From the NCBI GenBank assembly GCA_043820105.1, contig JBDREC010000068.1, positions 1 through 47,132 of the forward strand: 47,132 bases of DNA, read 5' to 3'. The notes below the pieces were generated by a model. That model ran no database searches and had not been told where the DNA came from. It saw nothing but the letters and a program-made list of their open reading frames with translations. The position numbers and the translations under genes are program-made. Below are positions 6,828-15,681 of this stretch, one piece after another; position 1 is the first letter of the stretch, and every line of letters starts with the position of its first letter. Source of the stretch: JBDREC01 sp043820105 [NCBI: Pseudomonadota bacterium] (GTDB lineage: Bacteria; Bdellovibrionota_F; JAHFAK01).

Positions 6828-7496
6828 TCATTTTTTTAAATATAAAATAGGGTCTTTTAAACCAGCTGCTTTAAAGCCCTTTAACCTCAAATAACAGGAT
6901 TCGCATTTTCCACAAGCTTTGTGATTTTCGCAATAACATGACCAGGTAAGGTCAAACGGAGTTTTTATTTCATATCCTTTTTTTATTATTTCAGATTTGT
7001 TCATATCAATAATTGGTGCACAAATTTCAATTTTTGTTTCAGGTCTTGTTCCTTTATCAATGGCTTCTTCCATACTTTTTAAAAAATCCATGCGGCAATC
7101 AGGATAACCTGATGAATCTTCCCATACTGCACCTATAAAAATCTTATTAGCACCATAAGATTCAGCTATTGAAGCAGCAACAGAAAGCATCATACCATTT
7201 CTAAATGGAACATAGGTTTGTGGGATTTCGTTGTCTTTGGGTGCTTGCTTGCTAATTTCAAGATTATGGTTGGTAAGACTTGATCCTGGTAGCTTTCCAT
7301 AAACAGGTATCTTTATCTCATGCCTTATTTCAATATTATAAAAATCAGCTAAATCATTAAATGCTTTTAATTCTTTTTTCTCGGTCTTTTGCCCATAATT
7401 AAAATGAACCCCGATAATTTCATGGTCTTTTGCTGCAATTGAAGTGCTAACAGCACTATCAAGCCCCCCAGAAATCAAACAAACTGCTTTAAACAT
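6828..7496 (-). CDS. queC: 7-cyano-7-deazaguanine (preQ0) synthase QueC
   Basis: QueC makes preQ0 from 7-carboxy-7-deazaguanine, ammonia and ATP, a step toward queuosine in tRNA. The PP-loop SGGLDS is at residues 9-14. The C-terminal zinc site is made of Cys187 or Cys189 with Cys195, Cys198 and Cys201 (CGKCESCYLR). NYGQKTEKKE and FRNGMMLS are typical. I chose the ATG at 7496, giving the usual MFKAVCLISGGLDS beginning and 222 residues; an ATG 30 bases upstream lies in an octamer repeat. No other queuosine genes are in the window. It is last in a minus-strand run starting with the GspE/PilB ATPase. Confidence 0.94.
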   Translation of the reverse strand: MFKAVCLISGGLDSAVSTSIAAKDHEIIGVHFNYGQKTEKKELKAFNDLADFYNIEIRHEIKIPVYGKLPGSSLTNHNLEISKQAPKDNEIPQTYVPFRNGMMLSVAASIAESYGANKIFIGAVWEDSSGYPDCRMDFLKSMEEAIDKGTRPETKIEICAPIIDMNKSEIIKKGYEIKTPFDLTWSCYCENHKACGKCESCYLRLKGFKAAGLKDPILYLKK

Positions 7497-7510
7497 ATTC
7501 TTCAAAACAT

Positions 7511-7566
7511 CCTTCCATATTCTCATATTCCCTTGTTCTCATGTTCCCTTGCGCTCTTGTTCCCCT
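7511..7566. repeat. Octamer array between queC and the radical SAM gene
   Basis: Seven 8-base units on the plus strand, mostly of the RTTCYCWT type (for example ATTCTCAT and GTTCCCTT), keep an exact 8-base register. The last units touch the stop codon of the radical SAM gene and the first lie just upstream of queC on the minus strand. Confidence 0.75.
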
Positions 7567-9967
7567 AAAACACTGTATCAACTTTAACAATATCCAACTC
7601 AGATATATATTTTTTCCCCAAAATTTCTGGAATTATGGCTGAAAATCTTTCATTGATTTTAATTTTCATCTCTTGTGTGAAGCTAAGTTTACCATCAATA
7701 GCTTTTACTTCACTAATTGCATCAATATTTTCCAGCTTATCAACAATTTCTTTAATATTCTTCGTTGCTTCATTGTCAAGAGTGATTTCGTATTTTGACT
7801 GTGAAATGGCTTCTTGTAATGATTTGACCTTTCCTTGCAACTTGCTAATTTCAAGAAGTTCTATGCCCTGCGGGAGTTTTTTATTTAATTCTTCTATTTT
7901 AGTATTTTCAAAAAAGTTATCACTTGCTATAGCTATGTCAAAATGTTCAGCTAAGCTTGTCATTCCAACAGGAAGAGCATAGGAAAATGATATTTTTATT
8001 TTCTGGGAAAATCCCTGGGAAAGTAAATAGGGTAGATCAATTCTTCTAAAAAACCTTGAAAAGGTTTTAATTAATTCTAAATGACTTAAAAATATTAATT
8101 CAGAATGTTTTGAAAACTTAATTCTGTATTTACAGCTTATGTTTTCATCAATCTTTTTAGTGCTTTTAATTATAGGGATATCAATATCATTTGCTAGAAT
8201 ATTTGATAAATTATCATCATCACAAGCTCCGCATATTTTGCAATTTTTTCTTGAAGCACAGCTTAAAGTAGATTGCCCTTTGGTGGCTTTATTGTATTCT
8301 TCAATCAGAAATGTTTCTTTAACGCCTGCATCAATTTTTGACCATGGAAGTTTATCTCCAATAGTTCTTTCACTTAAATAGTCTTCATAATTGATATTAT
8401 ATTTTTCAAAGCTATCTTGCCAAAGTCTAAAGTCAAAATGATCTTCCCAGAGTTCAAGACCTGAACCATTTTTAGCAACTTCTAATAAAACTTTTGAAAG
8501 TTTTTCATCTCCTCTTGCTAACACTCCTTCAATTATAGTCATTTGAGGGGAATGATAGTTAACTTTAATATTTTTGTTATCAATATTATACTTAATCATC
8601 ATTGCTTTCTTTTTTATTTCTCCTAAACTGTTTTGTCTGCACCATTGAAATGGTGTAAAAGGTTTAGGTACAAATGGTGATATTGTAACATTTAGCTTAA
8701 TATTATTTTTAATTTTTCTTGCTTCACAATAAATATTTTCAATGAGATTTATTATTTCTTGAATATCATTTTCCTGCTCAAATGGAAGACCAATCATAAA
8801 ATATAGCTTAAAAGTAGAAACAGAACTTTTGGAAATTGCTCTAACGACTTCTAGAATTTGATTATTTGTAATATTTTTATTAATGCGAGCTCTTAATTCA
8901 TCTGTGGCTGCTTCAATGGCAAAAGTAAAATTAGACTTATTAATGGATGAAATTTTATCAAATATTGCACTGTCTTTTAGATCAATTCGTAAAGAAGGAA
9001 GATTTATTGCTACTGCTTTTGGTTTTAAATAAACATGCAAGTGATCAATTACACTTGAAAGACATGGCCAATCACAGGCATTTAATGAAAGAAAAGATAG
9101 TTTTTCAAAACCTGTATCATCAATATCACTTTTTGCTTTTTCAATAACAGTTAAGGGATCTCTTTGTCTCAGCGGTCTGTAAAGATAGCCTGCCTGACAA
9201 AAACGACAGCCATGCACGCAGCCTCTTTGAATTTCAATTGCTAGACGATCATGGACAATGTTTCTAAAGGGTAAGATTGTATTAGTAAAATATTTTGAAG
9301 TATTAATATCTTTGAGGGTTCTTTTTTTGATTATATCCGAGGTTTTATCATGTATTATTGGAACATAGACACCCTGGATTTTCGATAAAGCAAGCAAGGT
9401 TTGATAACGATCTTCATTGCTCTTTTTTCTTTTTCGTAAGCTAGGAAGAATTTCAAGAATAACTTCTTCTGCTTCTCCAATAATAATTGCATCAAAGTAT
9501 GTTTTTATTGGGGCTGAATTTATAAGTCCAAAACCACCACCTAAAACAATAGCATCACTGTTTTTTCGGTTTTTAGCGTAAACTTCCATGCCTGACATGA
9601 GCAGCATTTTAATCACAGAGCAAAAAGCTAACTCATTGTTAACTGAAAAACCAATTGCATCAAAATCCTTTAAGGAAATCTTGTTTTCATGGCTAAAAAC
9701 ATGAACATTATTTTCTTTCATGAGATCTTGCATTTCAAAAGAAGGGAAAAATGCTCTCTCACAAAGTACAGAGGCTTGATTATTTAAAAGTTTATAAAGA
9801 ATCTGAATGCCCAGGTGACTCATTCCAATTTCATACAAGTCAGGAAATACGAGACAAAAGTGCAGATCTTTTTCACTTGGTTTTTGATTAACAGAATTTA
9901 CTTCACTTGAAATATATCTACTTGGATTGTCTATTAATTTTATGAGATCATAAATCTTTTTTGACAT
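7565..9967 (-). CDS. Cobalamin-binding-type radical SAM protein fused to a DUF2344 domain (TIGR03960 + TIGR03936)
   Basis: This 800-residue protein joins two parts that are separate genes in some bacteria. Residues 1-180 resemble the B12-binding-like region (LVFPDLYEIGMSHLG, VLGGGFGLINSAP). The radical SAM cluster is Cys250, Cys254 and Cys257 in RGCVHGCRFCQAG. A cysteine cluster, CASRKNCKICGAC, lies near residue 575. The last part, from about residue 605 (YRIKFSKHSELIFLSHLE), is the DUF2344 domain. The reaction of the family is unknown; it is often encoded beside RNase E/G and ribosomal protein genes, suggesting RNA modification, but those neighbours are absent here. It starts one base after the stop of the CRP-like gene, so the two are co-translated. 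Confidence 0.88.
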   Translation of the reverse strand: MSKKIYDLIKLIDNPSRYISSEVNSVNQKPSEKDLHFCLVFPDLYEIGMSHLGIQILYKLLNNQASVLCERAFFPSFEMQDLMKENNVHVFSHENKISLKDFDAIGFSVNNELAFCSVIKMLLMSGMEVYAKNRKNSDAIVLGGGFGLINSAPIKTYFDAIIIGEAEEVILEILPSLRKRKKSNEDRYQTLLALSKIQGVYVPIIHDKTSDIIKKRTLKDINTSKYFTNTILPFRNIVHDRLAIEIQRGCVHGCRFCQAGYLYRPLRQRDPLTVIEKAKSDIDDTGFEKLSFLSLNACDWPCLSSVIDHLHVYLKPKAVAINLPSLRIDLKDSAIFDKISSINKSNFTFAIEAATDELRARINKNITNNQILEVVRAISKSSVSTFKLYFMIGLPFEQENDIQEIINLIENIYCEARKIKNNIKLNVTISPFVPKPFTPFQWCRQNSLGEIKKKAMMIKYNIDNKNIKVNYHSPQMTIIEGVLARGDEKLSKVLLEVAKNGSGLELWEDHFDFRLWQDSFEKYNINYEDYLSERTIGDKLPWSKIDAGVKETFLIEEYNKATKGQSTLSCASRKNCKICGACDDDNLSNILANDIDIPIIKSTKKIDENISCKYRIKFSKHSELIFLSHLELIKTFSRFFRRIDLPYLLSQGFSQKIKISFSYALPVGMTSLAEHFDIAIASDNFFENTKIEELNKKLPQGIELLEISKLQGKVKSLQEAISQSKYEITLDNEATKNIKEIVDKLENIDAISEVKAIDGKLSFTQEMKIKINERFSAIIPEILGKKYISELDIVKVDTVF

Positions 9968-9968
9968 T

Positions 9969-10658
9969 TTAAAAAGAATACTTTTCGTCTACTTCAGCAA
10001 GGCCAATGTGTCTGATCAAAATAGCCTTGCCAAACATGTCTATTAATCCTCGTTTTTGCAAACCAGAAAGAGCTCTTGAAACAGTTTCTCGACTTGTTCC
10101 AATAATACCAGCAATATCTTGATGAGTAGGTCGTTTTTTTACGAGCAATCCCTCCTCATGGGCAATACCGTCATTTTTGGCAAGTTGAATTAAATACCTT
10201 GCGATTCTTCCATTAACATCAAGAAGTGCCAGGTTTCCAATTTGTTCATCAGCCAGACGAAGTCTTTTGGTCATAACTTTAAGCATTTTAAGAGTAAGTT
10301 TTGGTGATTCTATAATGTAACTTAAAAACTCTCTTTGTCTTAGGACTAGCAAATCTGCGTTCTCAGTTGCAATTACATTTGCTGAACGGGGCTCTGAATC
10401 TAGCAAGGACATCTCACCAAAAAAGTCACCTGCTTTTAAAATAGAAAGAATAATTTCTTTTCCTGATTCATTGTAAAGGGTAACTTTTACAGAACCTTTT
10501 TTAATAATAAATAATGAATCTCCTGCTTCATCATGACTACATACAACATCACCCTTTTTAAAAGATTTGTCTTTTAAAAGTCGGGTTAAGTCAGTGTAAA
10601 TATCTTCAGGTAAACCTGAAAAAATTGGAACATTTTTTAAAAGAGTAAATTCAGTCAT
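9969..10658 (-). CDS. CRP/FNR-family transcription regulator
   Basis: The 229-residue protein has an N-terminal cyclic-nucleotide-binding fold, with GDFFGEMSLLDSEPRSA as the phosphate-binding cassette; the Arg-Ser-Ala is what cAMP-binding CRP uses. A C-terminal winged helix carries RPTHQDIAGIIGTSRETVSRAL, with the recognition helix TSRETVSR typical of CRP. It lacks the N-terminal cysteine set of FNR, so oxygen sensing by an Fe-S cluster is unlikely. Targets are not visible. It sits 12 bases after the GspE/PilB-like gene and directly before the radical SAM gene, so it may respond in step with them. Confidence 0.9.
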   Translation of the reverse strand: MTEFTLLKNVPIFSGLPEDIYTDLTRLLKDKSFKKGDVVCSHDEAGDSLFIIKKGSVKVTLYNESGKEIILSILKAGDFFGEMSLLDSEPRSANVIATENADLLVLRQREFLSYIIESPKLTLKMLKVMTKRLRLADEQIGNLALLDVNGRIARYLIQLAKNDGIAHEEGLLVKKRPTHQDIAGIIGTSRETVSRALSGLQKRGLIDMFGKAILIRHIGLAEVDEKYSF

Positions 10659-10670
10659 AATAATTTCTTT

Positions 10671-12224
10671 CTAAGTAGTTTTAGTTAATTTTAAATCTGG
10701 CAATTGGGACAATATTTGCCTGTATGTTAAAATGGAAAAAATTTCTTCTGCTGTTGTTAGGCCATCTCTTATTTTTAAATAAGCATCTTCCAACATTGTT
10801 GCCATTCCAGCTTCTATTGCGAATTTTCTAATGTCCAAAATAGATTTTTCAGCATTTATCATTTCTTCAATTTTATCATCAATTAAAAAGAGTTCATAGA
10901 CGCCAAGTCTTCCTGTGTATCCAACACTTTTACATTTCATGCATCCTCTGCCTCTAACCCATTTTTCTGGTCTGTAAGGCTCTGGAATGAGATCTAACTC
11001 TTTTTTTGTTGGTTCATAAGTTGTAATGCAATGAGGACATATTTTTCGAACCAGTCTTTGTGCAAGCACTCCTAATAATGAGGAAGCCAAAGTATTTGCT
11101 GTAACTCCCAGGCCTATGAGCCTTGGTAAAGATCTAATAGTGTCCATTGTGTGAAGAGTGCTAAACACTAAATGACCTGTTTGAGAGGCTTGAATAGCGA
11201 TGTTTGCTGTTTCTTCATCCCTGATTTCACCAATTAGAATTACATCAGGATCTTGTCTTAAAAACTCTCTTCCTAGCATGGCAAAAGTGACCTGTTTTGA
11301 AACTTGCTTTTGATTAATTCCATCTAGACTATATTCAATTGGGTCTTCTGCTGATAATATTTTTTTATATGGGGATGTTATTTCATAAAGGGCTGAATAA
11401 AGTGTTGTTGTTTTACCACTACCTGTAGGTCCAGTAACAATAATAAAACCTTCCGGGTTGTGGATTAGAGTATGAAAGGCAGCAAGGTTATGTGGATAAA
11501 ATCCAAGTTTATCAAGACCAATAACAGCTGCTGATCTATCTAAGACCCTTAAAACCACATCTTCACCAAATGGTCCAGGGCATATTGAAACTCTAAAGGT
11601 AATGAGCTTTTCCATATTTGCTGATTTTATTTTAAAATCGATTCTACCAGATTGAGGAAGTCTTTTTTCTGCAATATCAGCATTAGCAATAATTTTTATT
11701 CTTGAAACAATCTGAGGAAAGTTATCCTTATTAATTGGAGTAGGCATTTCATATAATACACCGTCAATTCTATATCTGACTGCTATAGAGTCCCTATAAC
11801 TTTCAATGTGAATATCACTGGCTTTTCTAACAATAGCATTAGTGAGAACTGAATCAACTGTTTTAACAACATTTTGTTCAGTTACAGGGCCAATTTGTTG
11901 TTGTTGAGCCTCTTCTGGCTTTGCCTGGGCAGCTGCCTTTGGTCCAAAACCTTCTTTTATAGCCTGAGCAATTTCTGCTTTCGACATTTGTACAGGTTTC
12001 ACTTCTCTGTCAAATTTTCGGGAAATCGCTTCAACGAGTTCTGAATTATGGATATTAAACATTGCAAGACTAATTGGAGATTTGTCATTAATATTAACTG
12101 TTCCCACAACAACTACATTGTTTTTTAGGCAGAAATTTAAAGGTAAAATACTAACACTATCTGGATCTACTTTTAGCTGTTTTTTTACTTGGGTATCGGC
12201 ATCTTTAACATCATAAATTCCCAT
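10671..12224 (-). CDS. GspE/PilB-family secretion or type IV pilus ATPase
   Basis: A 517-residue hexameric ATPase of the kind that powers pilus or pseudopilus assembly. The N-terminal MshEN-like region covers about residues 1-75, followed by a Gln-Ala-rich linker (95-112). The Walker A GPTGSGKT is at 265-272, the Asp box AEDPIEY near 293, Walker B VILIGEIRDE near 328-337 and the His box STLHT near 355. A four-cysteine zinc site is Cys396, Cys399, Cys428 and Cys431, characteristic of GspE/PilB and absent from PilT. No other pilus or secretion gene lies beside it, which is unusual. GAGGA precedes the ATG. It heads the minus-strand run with the CRP-like, radical SAM and queC genes. Confidence 0.92.
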   Translation of the reverse strand: MGIYDVKDADTQVKKQLKVDPDSVSILPLNFCLKNNVVVVGTVNINDKSPISLAMFNIHNSELVEAISRKFDREVKPVQMSKAEIAQAIKEGFGPKAAAQAKPEEAQQQQIGPVTEQNVVKTVDSVLTNAIVRKASDIHIESYRDSIAVRYRIDGVLYEMPTPINKDNFPQIVSRIKIIANADIAEKRLPQSGRIDFKIKSANMEKLITFRVSICPGPFGEDVVLRVLDRSAAVIGLDKLGFYPHNLAAFHTLIHNPEGFIIVTGPTGSGKTTTLYSALYEITSPYKKILSAEDPIEYSLDGINQKQVSKQVTFAMLGREFLRQDPDVILIGEIRDEETANIAIQASQTGHLVFSTLHTMDTIRSLPRLIGLGVTANTLASSLLGVLAQRLVRKICPHCITTYEPTKKELDLIPEPYRPEKWVRGRGCMKCKSVGYTGRLGVYELFLIDDKIEEMINAEKSILDIRKFAIEAGMATMLEDAYLKIRDGLTTAEEIFSILTYRQILSQLPDLKLTKTT

Positions 12225-12348
12225 TATAAAATCCTCATTGATTTTTAAAATTACAAAAATGCTAACAAAATAGCTTGAAAAAGTAAAGCAAGTATTGCTT
12301 TTTAAAAACAGTTTGCATTATGGACCTGGATTAAGTAAGCTTTTTTTT

Positions 12349-12376
12349 AATTAGAATTCAGAACTCAGAATTGGGT
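12349..12376. repeat. Heptamer array before the PAP2-like gene
   Basis: Units AATTAGA, ATTCAGA, ACTCAGA and ATTGGGT follow each other in 7-base register and end 12 bases before the chosen ATG. The last unit may supply the weak GGGTAAG ribosome binding site. Confidence 0.65.
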
Positions 12377-12388
12377 AAGATAAATTTT

Positions 12389-13396
12389 ATGTTTAATTTT
12401 TGTAAAATAATATTTATATTTTATTTAATACTTAATCCATATTTATATGGCCTTTCAGCTGAAGAGATACTTAAAGAAACAAAAGGGGACTCAAAAGCAG
12501 AGCTAGAAACAGTTGATAAAAATGAGAATATGCTTTTAGATGATAGCTTAAAGCTTCCTGAAAAAGATAGACCTGTGTTAATACCTGAAGAAAGTTTTGA
12601 CATTGATGAATTGATTAAATCAGTTGATGAAGTAAATGAATATATTACCAAAGAAGATCCGTCTTCCTTGCCGGATGTGGAAATGGAAAAGGGACCAATA
12701 AAATACAACATTGATTATTCAGATTTTTTCAGGCATTATAACTGGGTAGATTATTCCTTAATTTCCATTTCAAGTGCAATTTTAATAAGTGATATTTTTT
12801 ATAATCCTGATCCATTAGTAACTATTGATCCATTAAATTTTGAGAGTGATTTAGCAGATTATCTTGGATCAAATGAAAAATTCGATTTTAACAATTATTC
12901 TTTTCTAGTATTACCAGCAGCTGCTTTTTATTTAGGAAGCACTTTTGCTCCCACACTTCATTCTAAGCATTTGCTATTAATTTTTACAGAAGGCTTTTTA
13001 CTGCAAAAAGCAATAACTAGATTAATCAAAGAAATGGCCCAAAGAAATAGTCCTAATTCAGCTTATGACAATTGCTTTATATCAGAACATACTGCTGATG
13101 CTTTTTATATTGCTTCATTTTTACATAATGATTTAGTCGATAGACTTCATTTAGAAGTATATCCTCTTTATAATATATTGCTTGGAACCTTTTTGCACTT
13201 AGGAGCTTCATTCGTTGGATATGCAAATATGCAATCAGGTTCTAATTATCTTTTAGACGTTTTAAGTGGAGCAGCGCTTGGAACAATTGTGTCAAATACA
13301 ATTTATAGAAGGCACTTTGACTCACGAGGTGAAAAAAAGATTCTTTTTTATCCAATTATTTCAAGGGACAAAATCCTTTTATCATTTAGGTTTTAA
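12389..13396 (+). CDS. PAP2-like membrane protein with degenerate active site
   Basis: The 335-residue protein has an N-terminal signal or anchor segment, an acidic linker of about 90 residues and several membrane helices. Three segments align with the phosphatase PAP2 motifs but are altered. The first keeps Lys214 and Pro222 but has Ser221 in place of Arg. The second reads ISEH (231-234) instead of PSGH. The third has Ala279-Asn280 for Ser-Arg and Asn286 for the nucleophilic His, while Asp290 and the DVLSGAALG helix remain. It is therefore probably catalytically dead. I chose the ATG over an upstream TTG because a hydrophobic signal follows it at once. nth starts directly after its stop. Confidence 0.7.
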   Translation: MFNFCKIIFIFYLILNPYLYGLSAEEILKETKGDSKAELETVDKNENMLLDDSLKLPEKDRPVLIPEESFDIDELIKSVDEVNEYITKEDPSSLPDVEMEKGPIKYNIDYSDFFRHYNWVDYSLISISSAILISDIFYNPDPLVTIDPLNFESDLADYLGSNEKFDFNNYSFLVLPAAAFYLGSTFAPTLHSKHLLLIFTEGFLLQKAITRLIKEMAQRNSPNSAYDNCFISEHTADAFYIASFLHNDLVDRLHLEVYPLYNILLGTFLHLGASFVGYANMQSGSNYLLDVLSGAALGTIVSNTIYRRHFDSRGEKKILFYPIISRDKILLSFRF

Positions 13397-14029
13397 ATGA
13401 AATCACATTTAAAGCTAAAAAAAGTTGTTGATACTTTAATTAAAGAATATGGTAAACCAAAGACTGCCTTAGAATACAAACACGTTCATGAGCTTGTGAT
13501 AGCAGTGATTCTTTCTGCTCAGTGTACAGACAAAAGAGTTAATGAAATAACAAAGGATTTATTTAAGAAATTTATTAAAATTGAGGATTTTGCTACTTGT
13601 GAAATAAAAGCTTTGGAAGGATATATAAAAAGCGGGGGTCTTTATAAAAATAAAGCAAAGAATATTAAGAAAATGGCCCAAATTGTGGTCAAAAAATATG
13701 AATCCAGAATTCCAAACAATAGAGAATATCTTGAAAGCCTTCCTGGTATTGGTAGAAAGACTGCAAGTGTTATATTATCAACTGCTTTTGGTTTGCCTGC
13801 AATGGCTGTAGATACACATGTTATAAGGCTTAGCAATAGAATAGGTTTAACAAAGTCTAAAGATCCACTTGTTATTGAAAAGGATTTAACAAGGCAAATT
13901 TCTGAAAAATTCTGGTCTTTAACTTCCCTGTTATTAATAAATCATGGAAGAGCAATTTGTAAGGCAAGGAAACCAAACTGTGAAGAATGCAAGCTTAATA
14001 AGATTTGTGAAAAGAATTTTAAAACTTGA
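13397..14029 (+). CDS. nth: Endonuclease III
   Basis: This base-excision enzyme removes oxidised pyrimidines and nicks the strand. The helix-hairpin-helix LPGIGRKTA is at residues 115-123, with catalytic Lys121 and Asp139 (VDTHVIRLSNR). The 4Fe-4S loop is Cys188-x6-Cys195-x2-Cys198-x5-Cys204, the exact family spacing. AQCTDKRVN near the start is also typical. The 210 residues match the usual size. Its ATG abuts the stop of the PAP2-like gene, so translation is probably coupled. xseA and an Ogg2-type glycosylase lie within 5 kb. Confidence 0.97.
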   Translation: MKSHLKLKKVVDTLIKEYGKPKTALEYKHVHELVIAVILSAQCTDKRVNEITKDLFKKFIKIEDFATCEIKALEGYIKSGGLYKNKAKNIKKMAQIVVKKYESRIPNNREYLESLPGIGRKTASVILSTAFGLPAMAVDTHVIRLSNRIGLTKSKDPLVIEKDLTRQISEKFWSLTSLLLINHGRAICKARKPNCEECKLNKICEKNFKT

Positions 14030-14095
14030 CCTTATTGATCTTAATTATTAAATTACTATTAACTGGGACGCAATTCATAATAATAGGAGTTTTGA

Positions 14096-14461
14096 TTGTC
14101 TAAATTTACTGAAAGAAGAAAATTCCCTAGAGTTCAGGCTTTTTTTAGAGTTAGTTTGTCTCTTAGCGATGATACAGAAAAAGCAATAGCATTTGCTCAA
14201 GATATAAGTAGAGGTGGAATTTATTTTCAAACCGAAAAGCTTCTTGGTCCAAATGACATTGTCGAAGTTAGCTTTAGTTTGCCTGGTGCTTCAACACAAT
14301 ACCAAGTTAAGGGACAAGTCGTTAGGCTTGTGACAATGGATGATCCAAATGATCATGATAAAAACAAATATGGCGCAGGTATTAGGTTTATTGAAATAAG
14401 TGACGATGTTCTAGAAGCTATAAAAACACTGGTTGAAAACAGTGCCACTATCTTAGATTAA
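14096..14461 (+). CDS. PilZ-domain protein
   Basis: A single PilZ domain of 121 residues. The cyclic-di-GMP-binding motifs are both present: RRKFPR at residues 7-12 (RxxxR) and DISRGG near 37-42 (D/NxSxxG). It is therefore a likely receptor for cyclic di-GMP, acting on motility, adhesion or polysaccharide output. The start is TTG, supported by AGGAG 7 bases upstream. It follows nth by 66 bases on the same strand. Confidence 0.92.
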   Translation: MSKFTERRKFPRVQAFFRVSLSLSDDTEKAIAFAQDISRGGIYFQTEKLLGPNDIVEVSFSLPGASTQYQVKGQVVRLVTMDDPNDHDKNKYGAGIRFIEISDDVLEAIKTLVENSATILD

Positions 14462-14490
14462 TTTACTAAATCTTATTTCAAAGCGTAAAC

Positions 14491-15681
14491 ATGCCAAATA
14501 AAATAAAATCAGTCTCAGAAATTACAAATCAAATAAAATTTCTCTTAGAAAATGAGTTTAGTAAGGTTTCGGTTTTAGGGCAGCTTAGTAATTTTATGAC
14601 CCATAGTTCAGGACATTCTTATTTTACCTTAAAAGATGAAGCATCCTCTTTATCTGCTGTTTTATTTAAAGGAAATTGGGGTAAATTAAAATTTAAACCC
14701 GAGAATGGCCTTAATGTCGTTTGCATGGGAAGAATCAGTCTCTATGCACCAAGAGGAAACTATCAAATTATAGTTGAAGAAATGAAACCAGCTGGACTGG
14801 GCGAGCTTTTTTTAGCTTATGAAAAGTTAAAAGCTAAATTAAATGCTGAAGGTTTGTTTGATCAGGAACATAAAAAGAAATTACCTTTTTTGCCTGAAAG
14901 AATTGGAATTATTACTTCCATAACAGGTGCTGCTATTAAGGATATGCTTAAAGTAATTACTACAAAATTTGATAAAAGTGAAATTTTAATAATTGATTCT
15001 AAAGTACAGGGAAATGAAGCTGGCAAACAATTGATCAAGGCAATTGAATTTGCCAATAAGCATCAGCTTGCTGAGGTGCTTATTATTGGAAGAGGGGGAG
15101 GAAGTATTGAAGATCTCTGGGCCTTTAATGATGAAGCTTTAGCTCGTGCGATATTTTCATCTCAAATCCCGGTTATTTCTGCTGTTGGCCATGAAGTTGA
15201 TTTTACTATTGCTGACTTTGTTGCAGATGTGCGCGCCGCCACACCTTCAGTAGCTGGAGATATTGTAGTGCCTGATATGAATGAAATAAAAAAGGTTTTA
15301 TTAAATTACTCTAAAGTTTTAAATCAAAACATTATTAATATCATATTCAAATTTAAAAGGGAATTGTTACATTTAAGCAAGAGATTAAAGTCTCCCAAGC
15401 AGTTAATTGAAGAAAAGAAGATTAGAATTGATGATTTAAATCTGAGATTACAAAATTCCATTAAACAGATTTTTTTAACTAGAAAGCTATTGATAGAGAA
15501 ACTAAGCTCAGAGCTTAATGCCTATAACCCATATTTAGTATTAGAGCGAGGTTATTGTATTGCCAGGACTATGGAAAATTTAGTGATTAAATCGATTGAC
15601 GATGTGGAAAATAAAGATTTAATTGAACTATTATTGTCAAAGGGAAGTTTAGCATGCCAAGTTCTGAAAAAAATAAAATAA
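14491..15681 (+). CDS. xseA: Exodeoxyribonuclease VII large subunit
   Basis: XseA is the catalytic subunit of a single-strand-specific exonuclease. The N-terminal OB fold includes VLGQLSNFMTHSSGHSYFTLKD. The catalytic core has the conserved IGIITSITGAAIKDML, IIGRGGGSIEDLWAFNDE, SAVGHEVDFTIADFVAD and RAATPSVA. A helical tail of about 120 residues completes the usual architecture. Length is 396 residues, slightly short but complete. The small subunit gene xseB is not downstream; instead the 3' end overlaps the M23 peptidase gene by 28 bases. Confidence 0.96.
   Translation: MPNKIKSVSEITNQIKFLLENEFSKVSVLGQLSNFMTHSSGHSYFTLKDEASSLSAVLFKGNWGKLKFKPENGLNVVCMGRISLYAPRGNYQIIVEEMKPAGLGELFLAYEKLKAKLNAEGLFDQEHKKKLPFLPERIGIITSITGAAIKDMLKVITTKFDKSEILIIDSKVQGNEAGKQLIKAIEFANKHQLAEVLIIGRGGGSIEDLWAFNDEALARAIFSSQIPVISAVGHEVDFTIADFVADVRAATPSVAGDIVVPDMNEIKKVLLNYSKVLNQNIINIIFKFKRELLHLSKRLKSPKQLIEEKKIRIDDLNLRLQNSIKQIFLTRKLLIEKLSSELNAYNPYLVLERGYCIARTMENLVIKSIDDVENKDLIELLLSKGSLACQVLKKIK

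Noticed and set aside
9969-10658. FNR-type oxygen sensor
   Set aside because: The N-terminal cysteine cluster is missing; only one cysteine lies in the sensor domain, and the cassette fits nucleotide binding.
14862-15056. Open frames opposite to xseA, M23, VCBS and RHS genes
   Set aside because: They lie fully inside well-supported genes on the other strand, lack ribosome binding sites and have compositions expected of reverse-strand shadows.
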